Part shown: piece by piece, positions 24,625 to 37,800 of the stretch
Position numbering within the stretch: the first letter of the stretch is position 1
How the letters are laid out: the number at the start of each line of letters is the position of its first letter
Assembly (NCBI GenBank): GCA_964057225.1
Contig: OZ059900.1
Span: 24,691,638 to 24,755,637 of the forward strand
Reading direction: 5' to 3'
DNA length: 64,000 nt
Source of the DNA: Auanema rhodensis
Taxonomy: Eukaryota; Nematoda; Chromadorea; Rhabditida; Rhabditidae
Program-made: the position numbers and the translations under genes
Notes under the pieces: model-generated
The model's input: only the letters and a program-made list of their open reading frames with translations
What the model was told of the DNA's origin: nothing
Databases searched by the model: none

Positions 24625-27600
24625 ATATGCTAATTTCCTTAATTTTCTAACCCCTGTTTTTTTGTCGTGAAAGTGGAACTAGACGTTGTACGAACAATTT
24701 TGAGCTAGGTTTCATTGACATTGCATGAGTTTGAACACATGAAATCGTAGGTCAAAACCTTGTTTACAGCGAAATTTCCAAAAACTGGTTTTCCAGCATA
24801 ATAAAATATTTCTCATGGGAAATACTGTGTTTTTGTATTTTTCTAGTGTTCAGCATGTAAAATGCTTCATTTTAGTATGTAACACGCTGAAATTCGTTGC
24901 ATTTGACGAATCATATGAACAAAAATCGATTTAATCAATATTAGCCATAAGGGGCGTGCCCTCAGAATATGCTAATTTCCTTAATTTTCTAACCCCTGTT
25001 TTTTTGTCGTGAAAGTGGAACTAGACGTTGTACGAACAATTTTGAGCTAGGTTTCATTGACATTGCATGAGTTTGAACACATGAAATCGTAAGTCAAAAC
25101 CTTGTTTACAGCGAAATTTCCAAAAACTGGTTTTCCAGCATAATAAAATATTTCTCATGGGAAATACTGTGTTTTTGTATTTTTCTAGTGTTCAGCATGT
25201 AAAATGCTTCATTTTAGTATGTAACACGCTGAAATTCGTTGCATTTGACGACTCATATGAACAAAAATCGATTTAATCAATATTAGCCATAAGGGGCGTG
25301 CCCTCAGAATATGCTAATTTCCTTAGTTTTCTAACCCCTGTTTTTTTGTCGTGAAAGTGGAACTAGACGTTGTACGAACAATTTTGAGCTAGGTTTCATT
25401 GACATTGCATGAGTTTGAACACATGAAATCGTAAGTCAAAACCTTGTTTACAGCGAAATTTCCAAAAACTGGTTTTCCAGCATAATAAAATATTTCTCAT
25501 GGGAAATACTGTGTTTTTGTATTTTTCTAGTGTTCAGCATGTAAAATGCTTCATTTTAGTATGTAACACGCTGAAATTCGTTGCATTTGACGACTCATAT
25601 GAACAAAAATCGATTTAATCAATATTAGCCATAAGGGGCGTGCCCTCAGAATATGCTAATTTCCTTAGTTTTCTAACCCCTGTTTTTTTGTCGTGAAAGT
25701 GGAACTAGACGTTGTACGAACAATTTTGAGCTAGGTTTCATTGACATTGCATGAGTTTGAACACATGAAATCGTAAGTCAAAACCTTGTTTACAGCGAAA
25801 TTTCCAAAAACTGGTTTTCCAGCATAATAAAATATTTCTCATGGGAAATACTGTGTTTTTGTATTTTTCTAGTGTTCAGCATGTAAAATGCTTCCTTTTA
25901 GTATGTAACACGCTGAAATTCGTTGCATTTGACGACTCATATGAACAAAAATCGATTTAATCAATATTAGCCATAAGGGGCGTGCCCTCAGAATATGCTA
26001 ATTTCCTTAGTTTTCTAACCCCTGTTTTTTTGTCGTGAAAGTGGAACTAGACGTTGTACGAACAATTTTGAGCTAGGTTTCATTGACATTGCATGAGTTT
26101 GAACACATGAAATCGTAAGTCAAAACCTTGTTTACAGCGAAATTTCCAAAAACTGGTTTTCCAGCATAATAAAATATTTCTCATGGGAAATACTGTGTTT
26201 TTGTATTTTTCTAGTGTTCAGCATGTAAAATGCTTCATTTTAGTATGTAACACGCTGAAATTCGTTGCATTTGACGACTCATATGAACAAAAATCGATTT
26301 AATCAATATTAGCCATAAGGGGCGTGCCCTCAGAATATGCTAATTTCCTTAATTTTCTAACCCCTGTTTTTTTGTCGTGAAAGTGGAACTAGACGTTGTA
26401 CGAACAATTTTGAGCTATGTTTCATTGACATTGCATGAGTTTGAACACATGAAATCGTAAGTCAAAACCTTGTTTACAGCGAAATTTCCAAAAACTGGTT
26501 TTCCAGCATAATAAAATATTTCTCATGGGAAATACTGTGTTTTTGTATTTTTCTAGTGTTCAGCATGTAAAATGCTTCATTTTAGTATGTAACACGCTGA
26601 AATTCGTTGCATTTGACGACTCATATGAACAAAAATCGATTTAATCAATATTAGCCATAAGGGGCGTGCCCTCAGAATATGCTAATTTCCTTAATTTTCT
26701 AACCCCTGTTTTTTTGTCGTGAAAGTGGAACTAGACGTTGTACGAACAATTTTGAGCTAGGTTTCATTGACATTGCATGAGTTTGAACACATGAAATCGT
26801 AAGTCAAAACCTTGTTTACAGCGAAATTTCCAAAAACTGGTTTTCCAGCATAATAAAATATTTCTCATGGGAAATACTGTGTTTTTGTATTTTTCTAGTG
26901 TTCAGCATGTAAAATGCTTCATTTTAGTATGTAACACGCTGAAATTCGTTGCATTTGACGACTCTGATGAACAAAAATCGATTTAATCAATATTAGCCAT
27001 AAGGGGCGTGCCCTCAGAATATGCTAATTTCCTTAATTTTCTAACCCCTGTTTTTTTGTCGTGAAAGTGGAACTAGACGTTGTACGAACAATTTTGAGCT
27101 AGGTTTCATTGACATTGCATGAGTTTGAACACATGAAATCGTAAGTCAAAACCTTGTTTACAGCGAAATTTCCAAAAACTGGTTTTCCAGCATAATAAAA
27201 TATTTCTCATGGGAAATACTGTGTTTTTGTATTTTTCTAGTGTTCAGCATGTAAAATGCTTCATTTTAGTATGTAACACGCTGAAATTCGTTGCATTTGA
27301 CGACTCATATGAACAAAAATCGATTTAATCAATATTAGCCATAAGGGGCGTGCCCTCAGAATATGCTAATTTCCTTAGTTTTCTAACCCCTGTTTTTTTG
27401 TCGTGAAAGTGGAACTAGACGTTGTACGAACAATTTTGAGCTAGGTTTCATTGACATTGCATGAGTTTGAACACATGAAATCGTAAGTCAAAACCTTGTT
27501 TACAGCGAAATTTCCAAAAACTGGTTTTCCAGCATAATAAAATATTTCTCATGGGAAATACTGTGTTTTTGTATTTTTATAGTGTTCAGCATGTAAAATG

Positions 27601-30600
27601 CTTCATTTTAGTATGTAACACGCTGAAATTCGTTGCATTTGACGACTCATATGAACAAAAATCGATTTAATCAATATTAGCCACAAGGGGCGTGCCCTCA
27701 GAATATGCTAATTTCCTTAATTTTCTAACCCTTGTTTTTTCGTCGTGAAAGTGGAACTAGACGTTGTACGAACAATTTTGAGCTAGGTTTCATTGACATT
27801 GCATGAGTTTGAACACATGAAATCGTAAGTCAAAACCTTGTTTACAGCGAAATTTCCAAAAACTGGTTTTCCAGCATAATAAAATATTTCTCATGGGAAA
27901 TACTGTGTTTTTGTATTTTTCTAGTGTTCAGCATGTAAAATGCTTCATTTTAGTATGTAACACGCTGAAATTCGTTGCATTTGACGACTCATATGAACAA
28001 AAATCGATTTAATCAATATTAGCCATAAGGGGCGTGCCCTCAGAATATGCTAATTTCCTTAATTTTCTAACCCCTGTTTTTTTGTCGTGAAAGTGGAACT
28101 AGACGTTGTACGAACAATTTTGAGCTAGGTTTCATTGACATTGCATGAGTTTGAACACATGAAATCGTAAGTCAAAACCTTGTTTACAGCGAAATTTCCA
28201 AAAACTGGTTTTCCAGCATAATAAAATATTTCTCATGGGAAATACTGTGTTTTTGTATTTTTCTAGTGTTCAGCATGTAAAATGCTTCATTTTAGTATGT
28301 AACACGCTGAAATTCGTTGCATTTGACGACTCATATGAACAAAAATCGATTTAATCAATATTAGCCATAAGGGGCGTGCCCTCAGAATATGCTAATTTCC
28401 TTAATTTTCTAACCCCTGTTTTTTTGTCGTGAAAGTGGAACTAAACGTTGTACGAACAATTTTGAGCTATGTTTCATTGACATTGCATGAGTTTGAACAC
28501 ATGAAATCGTAAGTCAAAACCTTGTTTACAGCGAAATTTCCAAAAACTGGTTTTCCAGCATAATAAAATATTTCTCATGGGAAATACTGTGTTTTTGTAT
28601 TTTTCTAGTGTTCAGCATGTAAAATGCTTCATTTTAGTATGTAACACGCTGAAAGTCGTTGCATTTGACGACTCATATGAACAAAAATCGATTTAATCAA
28701 TATTAGCCATAAGGGGCGTGCCCTCAGAATATGCTAATTTCCTTAATTTTCTAACCCCTGTTTTTTTGTCGTGAAAGTGGAACTAGACGTTGTACGAACA
28801 ATTTTGAGCTAGGTTTCATTGACATTGCATGAGTTTGAACACATGAAATCGTAAGTCAAAACCTTGTTTACAGCGAAATTTCCAAAAACTGGTTTTCCAG
28901 CATAATAAAATATTTCTCATGGGAAATACTGTGTTTTTGTATTTTTCTAGTGTTCAGCATGTAAAATGCTTCATTTTAGTATGTAACACGCTGAAATTCG
29001 TTGCATTTGACGACTCATATGAACAAAAATCGATTTAATCAATATTAGCCATAAAGGGCGTGCCCTCAGAATATGCTAATTTCCTTAATTTTCTAACCCT
29101 TGTTTTTTTGTCGTGAAAGTGGAACTAGACGTTGTACGAACAATTTTGAGCTAGGTTTCATTGACATTGCATGAGTTTGAACACATGAAATCGTAAGTCA
29201 AAACCTTGTTTACAGCGAAATTTCCAAAAACTGGTTTTCCAGCATAATAAAATATTTCTCATGGGAAATACTGTGTTTTTGTATTTTTCTAGTGTTCAGC
29301 ATGTAAAATGCTTCATTTTAGTATGTAACATGCTGAAATTCGTTGCATTTGACGACTCATATGAACAAAAATCGATTTAATCAATATTAGCCATAAGGGG
29401 CGTGCCCTCAGAATATGCTAATTTCCTTAATTTTCTAACCCCTGTTTTTTTGTCGTGAAAGTGGAACTAGACGTTGTACGAACAATTTTGAGCTAGGTTT
29501 CATTGACATTGCATGAGTTTGAACACATGAAATCGTAAGTCAAAACCTTGTTTACAGCGAAATTTCCAAAAACTGGTTTTCCAGCATAATAAAATATTTC
29601 TCATGGGAAATACTGTGTTTTTGTATTTTTCTAGTGTTCAGCATGTAAAATGCTTCATTTTAGTATGTAACATGCTGAAATTCGTTGCATTTGACGACTC
29701 ATATGAACAAAAATCGATTTAATCAATATTAGCCATAAGGGGCGTGCCCTCAGAATATGCTAATTTCCTTAATTTTCTAACCCCTGTTTTTTTGTCGTGA
29801 AAGTGGAACTAGACGTTGTACGAACAATTTTGAGCTAGGTTTCATTGACATTGCATGAGTTTGAACACATGAAATCGTAAGTCAAAACCTTGTTTACAGC
29901 GAAATTTCCAAAAACTGGTTTTCCAGCATAATAAAATATTTCTCATGGGAAATACTGTGTTTTTGTATTTTTCTAGTGTTCAGCATGTAAAATGCTTCAT
30001 TTTAGTATGTAACACGCTGAAATTCGTTGCATTTGACGACTCATATGAACAAAAATCGATTTAATCAATATTAGCCATAAGGGGCGTGCCCTCAGAATAT
30101 GCTAATTTCCTTAAATTTCTAACCCCTGTTTTTTTGTCGTGAAAGTGGAACTAGACGTTGTACGAACAATTTTGAGCTAGGTTTCATTGACATTGCATGA
30201 GTTTGAACACATGAAATCGTAAGTCAAAACCTTGTTTACAGCGAAATTTCCAAAAACTGGTTTTCCAGCATAATAAAATATTTCTCATGGGAAATACTGT
30301 GTTTTTGTATTTTTCTAGTGTTCAGCATGTAAAATGCTTCATTTTAGTATGTAACACGCTGAAATTCGTTGCATTTGACGACTCATATGAACAAAAATCG
30401 ATTTAATCAATATTAGCCATAAGGGGCGTGCCCTCAGAATATGCTAATTTCCTTAATTTTCTAACCCTTGTTTTTTTGTCGTGAAAGTGGAACTAGACGT
30501 TGTACGAACAATTTTGAGCTAGGTTTCATTGACATTGCATGAGTTTGAACACATGAAATCGTAAGTCAAAACCTTGTTTACAGCGAAATTTCCAAAAACT

Positions 30601-31464
30601 GGTTTTCCAGCATAATAAAATATTTCTCATGGGAAATACTGTGTTTTTGTATTTTTCTAGTGTTCAGCATGTAAAATGCTTCATTTTAGTATGTAACATG
30701 CTGAAATTCGTTGCATTTGACGACTCATATGAACAAAAATCGATTTAATCAATATTAGCCATAAGGGGCGTGCCCTCAGAATATGCTAATTTCCTTAATT
30801 TTCTAACCCCTGTTTTTTTGTCGTGAAAGTGGAACTAGACGTTGTACGAACAATTTTGAGCTAGGTTTCATTGACATTGCATGAGTTTGAACACATGAAA
30901 TCGTAAGTCAAAACCTTGTTTACAGCGAAATTTCCAAAAACTGGTTTTCCAGCATAATAAAATATTTCTCATGGGAAATACTGTGTTTTTGTATTTTTCT
31001 AGTGTTCAGCATGTAAAATGCTTCATTTTAGTATGTAACACGCTGAAATTCGTTGCATTTGACGACTCATATGAACAAAAATCGATTTAATCAATATTAG
31101 CCATAAGGGGCGTGCCCTCAGAATATGCTAATTTCCTTAATTTTCTAACCCCTGTTTTTTTGTCGTGAAAGTGGAACTAGACGTTGTACGAACAATTTTG
31201 AGCTAGGTTTCATTGACATTGCATGAGTTTGAACACATGAAATCGTAAGTCAAAACCTTGTTTACAGCGAAATTTCCAAAAACTGGTTTTCCAGCATAAT
31301 AAAATATTTCTCATGGGAAATACTGTGTTTTTGTATTTTTCTAGTGTTCAGCATGTAAAATGCTTCATTTTAGTATGTAACACGCTGAAATTCGTTGCAT
31401 TTGACGACTCATATGAACAAAAATCGATTTAATCAATATTAGCCATAAGGGGCGTGCCCTCAGA
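23941..31464 (+). repeat. Second HOR recurrence, first part (slots 1-22), B sub-type
   Basis: Twenty-two monomers in the same order as 343-7866. Two sites distinguish it: slot 11 has 324C (27684) and slot 14 has 58A without 68A (28387-28728). The copies at 3763-5130 and 32835-34202 have 324T and 58A+68A. I call the former B and the latter A. The copy at 56435-57802 is also B. Confidence 0.8.
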
Positions 31465-31808
31465 ATATGCTAATTTCCTTAATTTTCTAACCCTTGTTTT
31501 TTTGTCGTGAAAGTGGAACTAGACGTTGTACGAACAATTTTGAGCTAGGTTTCATTGACATTGCATGAGTTTGAACACATGAAATCGTAAGTCAAAACCT
31601 TGTTTACAGCGAAATTTCCAAAAACTGGTTTTCCAGCATAATAAAATATTTCTCATGGGAAATACTGTGTTTTTGTATTTTTCTAGTGTTCAGCATGTAA
31701 AATGCTTCATTTTAGTGTATGTAACACGCTGAAATTCGTTGCATTTGACGACTCATATGAACAAAAATCGATTTAATCAATATTAGCCATAAGGGGCGTG
31801 CCCTCAGA
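31465..31808 (+). repeat. 344 bp hybrid monomer, slot 23 left / slot 7 right, GT duplication
   Basis: It is preceded by slot 22 and begins with 30T (31494) as slot 23 should, but has C at 261 (31727) where slot 23 has T, and is followed by slot 8. A GT dinucleotide is repeated at 31715-31718 (monomer 251-252), making this one of only two 344 bp units. The exchange breakpoint lies between 31494 and 31727; the extra GT may mark it. Confidence 0.8.
31715..31718 (+). repeat. 2 bp GT duplication at monomer position 251
   Basis: The consensus has a single GT between TTTA and ATGTAAC; here it is doubled. It shifts the register of every later monomer by 2 bp. The only other instance is at 41635-41638, 9,920 bp downstream (29 monomers plus 2 bp). 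Confidence 0.95.
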
Positions 31809-34800
31809 ATATGCTAATTTCCTTAATTTTCTAACCCCTGTTTTTTTGTCGTGAAAGTGGAACTAGACGTTGTACGAACAATTTTGAGCTATGTTTCATT
31901 GACATTGCATGAGTTTGAACACATGAAATCGTAAGTCAAAACCTTGTTTACAGCGAAATTTCCAAAAACTGGTTTTCCAGCATAATAAAATATTTCTCAT
32001 GGGAAATACTGTGTTTTTGTATTTTTCTAGTGTTCAGCATGTAAAATGCTTCATTTTAGTATGTAACACGCTGAAATTCGTTGCATTTGACGACTCATAT
32101 GAACAAAAATCGATTTAATCAATATTAGCCATAAGGGGCGTGCCCTCAGAATATGCTAATTTCCTTAATTTTCTAACCCCTGTTTTTTTGTCGTGAAAGT
32201 GGAACTAGACGTTGTACGAACAATTTTGAGCTAGGTTTCATTGACATTGCATGAGTTTGAACACATGAAATCGTAAGTCAAAACCTTGTTTACAGCGAAA
32301 TTTCCAAAAACTGGTTTTCCAGCATAATAAAATATTTCTCATGGGAAATACTGTGTTTTTGTATTTTTCTAGTGTTCAGCATGTAAAATGCTTCATTTTA
32401 GTATGTAACACGCTGAAATTCGTTGCATTTGACGACTCTGATGAACAAAAATCGATTTAATCAATATTAGCCATAAGGGGCGTGCCCTCAGAATATGCTA
32501 ATTTCCTTAATTTTCTAACCCCTGTTTTTTTGTCGTGAAAGTGGAACTAGACGTTGTACGAACAATTTTGAGCTAGGTTTCATTGACATTGCATGAGTTT
32601 GAACACATGAAATCGTAAGTCAAAACCTTGTTTACAGCGAAATTTCCAAAAACTGGTTTTCCAGCATAATAAAATATTTCTCATGGGAAATACTGTGTTT
32701 TTGTATTTTTCTAGTGTTCAGCATGTAAAATGCTTCATTTTAGTATGTAACACGCTGAAATTCGTTGCATTTGACGACTCATATGAACAAAAATCGATTT
32801 AATCAATATTAGCCATAAGGGGCGTGCCCTCAGAATATGCTAATTTCCTTAGTTTTCTAACCCCTGTTTTTTTGTCGTGAAAGTGGAACTAGACGTTGTA
32901 CGAACAATTTTGAGCTAGGTTTCATTGACATTGCATGAGTTTGAACACATGAAATCGTAAGTCAAAACCTTGTTTACAGCGAAATTTCCAAAAACTGGTT
33001 TTCCAGCATAATAAAATATTTCTCATGGGAAATACTGTGTTTTTGTATTTTTATAGTGTTCAGCATGTAAAATGCTTCATTTTAGTATGTAACACGCTGA
33101 AATTCGTTGCATTTGACGACTCATATGAACAAAAATCGATTTAATCAATATTAGCCATAAGGGGCGTGCCCTCAGAATATGCTAATTTCCTTAATTTTCT
33201 AACCCTTGTTTTTTCGTCGTGAAAGTGGAACTAGACGTTGTACGAACAATTTTGAGCTAGGTTTCATTGACATTGCATGAGTTTGAACACATGAAATCGT
33301 AAGTCAAAACCTTGTTTACAGCGAAATTTCCAAAAACTGGTTTTCCAGCATAATAAAATATTTCTCATGGGAAATACTGTGTTTTTGTATTTTTCTAGTG
33401 TTCAGCATGTAAAATGCTTCATTTTAGTATGTAACACGCTGAAATTCGTTGCATTTGACGACTCATATGAACAAAAATCGATTTAATCAATATTAGCCAT
33501 AAGGGGCGTGCCCTCAGAATATGCTAATTTCCTTAATTTTCTAACCCCTGTTTTTTTGTCGTGAAAGTGGAACTAGACGTTGTACGAACAATTTTGAGCT
33601 AGGTTTCATTGACATTGCATGAGTTTGAACACATGAAATCGTAAGTCAAAACCTTGTTTACAGCGAAATTTCCAAAAACTGGTTTTCCAGCATAATAAAA
33701 TATTTCTCATGGGAAATACTGTGTTTTTGTATTTTTCTAGTGTTCAGCATGTAAAATGCTTCATTTTAGTATGTAACACGCTGAAATTCGTTGCATTTGA
33801 CGACTCATATGAACAAAAATCGATTTAATCAATATTAGCCATAAGGGGCGTGCCCTCAGAATATGCTAATTTCCTTAATTTTCTAACCCCTGTTTTTTTG
33901 TCGTGAAAGTGGAACTAAACGTTGTACAAACAATTTTGAGCTATGTTTCATTGACATTGCATGAGTTTGAACACATGAAATCGTAAGTCAAAACCTTGTT
34001 TACAGCGAAATTTCCAAAAACTGGTTTTCCAGCATAATAAAATATTTCTCATGGGAAATACTGTGTTTTTGTATTTTTCTAGTGTTCAGCATGTAAAATG
34101 CTTCATTTTAGTATGTAACACGCTGAAAGTCGTTGCATTTGACGACTCATATGAACAAAAATCGATTTAATCAATATTAGCCATAAGGGGCGTGCCCTCA
34201 GAATATGCTAATTTCCTTAATTTTCTAACCCCTGTTTTTTTGTCGTGAAAGTGGAACTAGACGTTGTACGAACAATTTTGAGCTAGGTTTCATTGACATT
34301 GCATGAGTTTGAACACATGAAATCGTAAGTCAAAACCTTGTTTACAGCGAAATTTCCAAAAACTGGTTTTCCAGCATAATAAAATATTTCTCATGGGAAA
34401 TACTGTGTTTTTGTATTTTTCTAGTGTTCAGCATGTAAAATGCTTCATTTTAGTATGTAACACGCTGAAATTCGTTGCATTTGACGACTCATATGAACAA
34501 AAATCGATTTAATCAATATTAGCCATAAAGGGCGTGCCCTCAGAATATGCTAATTTCCTTAATTTTCTAACCCTTGTTTTTTTGTCGTGAAAGTGGAACT
34601 AGACGTTGTACGAACAATTTTGAGCTAGGTTTCATTGACATTGCATGAGTTTGAACACATGAAATCGTAAGTCAAAACCTTGTTTACAGCGAAATTTCCA
34701 AAAACTGGTTTTCCAGCATAATAAAATATTTCTCATGGGAAATACTGTGTTTTTGTATTTTTCTAGTGTTCAGCATGTAAAATGCTTCATTTTAGTATGT

Positions 34801-37800
34801 AACATGCTGAAATTCGTTGCATTTGACGACTCATATGAACAAAAATCGATTTAATCAATATTAGCCATAAGGGGCGTGCCCTCAGAATATGCTAATTTCC
34901 TTAATTTTCTAACCCCTGTTTTTTTGTCGTGAAAGTGGAACTAGACGTTGTACGAACAATTTTGAGCTAGGTTTCATTGACATTGCATGAGTTTGAACAC
35001 ATGAAATCGTAAGTCAAAACCTTGTTTACAGCGAAATTTCCAAAAACTGGTTTTCCAGCATAATAAAATATTTCTCATGGGAAATACTGTGTTTTTGTAT
35101 TTTTCTAGTGTTCAGCATGTAAAATGCTTCATTTTAGTATGTAACATGCTGAAATTCGTTGCATTTGACGACTCATATGAACAAAAATCGATTTAATCAA
35201 TATTAGCCATAAGGGGCGTGCCCTCAGAATATGCTAATTTCCTTAATTTTCTAACCCCTGTTTTTTTGTCGTGAAAGTGGAACTAGACGTTGTACGAACA
35301 ATTTTGAGCTAGGTTTCATTGACATTGCATGAGTTTGAACACATGAAATCGTAAGTCAAAACCTTGTTTACAGCGAAATTTCCAAAAACTGGTTTTCCAG
35401 CATAATAAAATATTTCTCATGGGAAATACTGTGTTTTTGTATTTTTCTAGTGTTCAGCATGTAAAATGCTTCATTTTAGTATGTAACACGCTGAAATTCG
35501 TTGCATTTGACGACTCATATGAACAAAAATCGATTTAATCAATATTAGCCATAAGGGGCGTGCCCTCAGAATATGCTAATTTCCTTAAATTTCTAACCCC
35601 TGTTTTTTTGTCGTGAAAGTGGAACTAGACGTTGTACGAACAATTTTGAGCTAGGTTTCATTGACATTGCATGAGTTTGAACACATGAAATCGTAAGTCA
35701 AAACCTTGTTTACAGCGAAATTTCCAAAAACTGGTTTTCCAGCATAATAAAATATTTCTCATGGGAAATACTGTGTTTTTGTATTTTTCTAGTGTTCAGC
35801 ATGTAAAATGCTTCATTTTAGTATGTAACACGCTGAAATTCGTTGCATTTGACGACTCATATGAACAAAAATCGATTTAATCAATATTAGCCATAAGGGG
35901 CGTGCCCTCAGAATATGCTAATTTCCTTAATTTTCTAACCCTTGTTTTTTTGTCGTGAAAGTGGAACTAGACGTTGTACGAACAATTTTGAGCTAGGTTT
36001 CATTGACATTGCATGAGTTTGAACACATGAAATCGTAAGTCAAAACCTTGTTTACAGCGAAATTTCCAAAAACTGGTTTTCCAGCATAATAAAATATTTC
36101 TCATGGGAAATACTGTGTTTTTGTATTTTTCTAGTGTTCAGCATGTAAAATGCTTCATTTTAGTATGTAACATGCTGAAATTCGTTGCATTTGACGACTC
36201 ATATGAACAAAAATCGATTTAATCAATATTAGCCATAAGGGGCGTGCCCTCAGAATATGCTAATTTCCTTAATTTTCTAACCCCTGTTTTTTTGTCGTGA
36301 AAGTGGAACTAGACGTTGTACGAACAATTTTGAGCTAGGTTTCATTGACATTGCATGAGTTTGAACACATGAAATCGTAAGTCAAAACCTTGTTTACAGC
36401 GAAATTTCCAAAAACTGGTTTTCCAGCATAATAAAATATTTCTCATGGGAAATACTGTGTTTTTGTATTTTTCTAGTGTTCAGCATGTAAAATGCTTCAT
36501 TTTAGTATGTAACACGCTGAAATTCGTTGCATTTGACGACTCATATGAACAAAAATCGATTTAATCAATATTAGCCATAAGGGGCGTGCCCTCAGAATAT
36601 GCTAATTTCCTTAATTTTCTAACCCCTGTTTTTTTGTCGTGAAAGTGGAACTAGACGTTGTACGAACAATTTTGAGCTAGGTTTCATTGACATTGCATGA
36701 GTTTGAACACATGAAATCGTAAGTCAAAACCTTGTTTACAGCGAAATTTCCAAAAACTGGTTTTCCAGCATAATAAAATATTTCTCATGGGAAATACTGT
36801 GTTTTTGTATTTTTCTAGTGTTCAGCATGTAAAATGCTTCATTTTAGTATGTAACACGCTGAAATTCGTTGCATTTGACGACTCATATGAACAAAAATCG
36901 ATTTAATCAATATTAGCCATAAGGGGCGTGCCCTCAGAATATGCTAATTTCCTTAATTTTCTAACCCTTGTTTTTTTGTCGTGAAAGTGGAACTAGACGT
37001 TGTACGAACAATTTTGAGCTAGGTTTCATTGACATTGCATGAGTTTGAACACATGAAATCGTAAGTCAAAACCTTGTTTACAGCGAAATTTCCAAAAACT
37101 GGTTTTCCAGCATAATAAAATATTTCTCATGGGAAATACTGTGTTTTTGTATTTTTCTAGTGTTCAGCATGTAAAATGCTTCATTTTAGTATGTAACATG
37201 CTGAAATTCGTTGCATTTGACGACTCATATGAACAAAAATCGATTTAATCAATATTAGCCATAAGGGGCGTGCCCTCAGAATATGCTAATTTCCTTAATT
37301 TTCTAACCCCTGTTTTTTTGTCGTGAAAGTGGAACTAGACGTTGTACGAACAATTTTTAGCTAGGTTTCATTGACATTGCATGAGTTTGAACACATGAAA
37401 TCGTAAGTCAAAACCTTGTTTACAGCGAAATTTCCAAAAACTGGTTTTCCAGCATAATAAAATATTTCTCATGGGAAATACTGTGTTTTTGTATTTTTCT
37501 AGTGTTCAGCATGTAAAATGCTTCATTTTAGTATGTAACACGCTGAAATTCGTTGCATTTGACGACTCATATGAACAAAAATCGATTTAATCAATATTAG
37601 CCATAAGGGGCGTGCCCTCAGAATATGCTAATTTCCTTAATTTTCTAACCCCTGTTTTTTTGTCGTGAAAGTGGAACTAGACGTTGTACGAACAATTTTG
37701 AGCTAGGTTTCATTGACATTGCATGAGTTTGAACACATGAAATCGTAAGTCAAAACCTTGTTTACAGCGAAATTTCCAAAAACTGGTTTTCCAGCATAAT

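Larger units (their letters stand above)
26335..31808 (+). repeat. First copy of a 16-monomer tandem duplication (slots 8-22, 23/7)
   Basis: Sixteen monomers, 5,474 bp (16 x 342 + 2), followed by the same slots at 31809-37280. Markers 289T+290G, 219A, 39C, 58A, 327A and 19A all appear once per copy at 5,474 bp spacing up to the GT insertion. This copy is sub-type B and the next is sub-type A, so the two are not simple duplicates of one parent. Confidence 0.85.
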
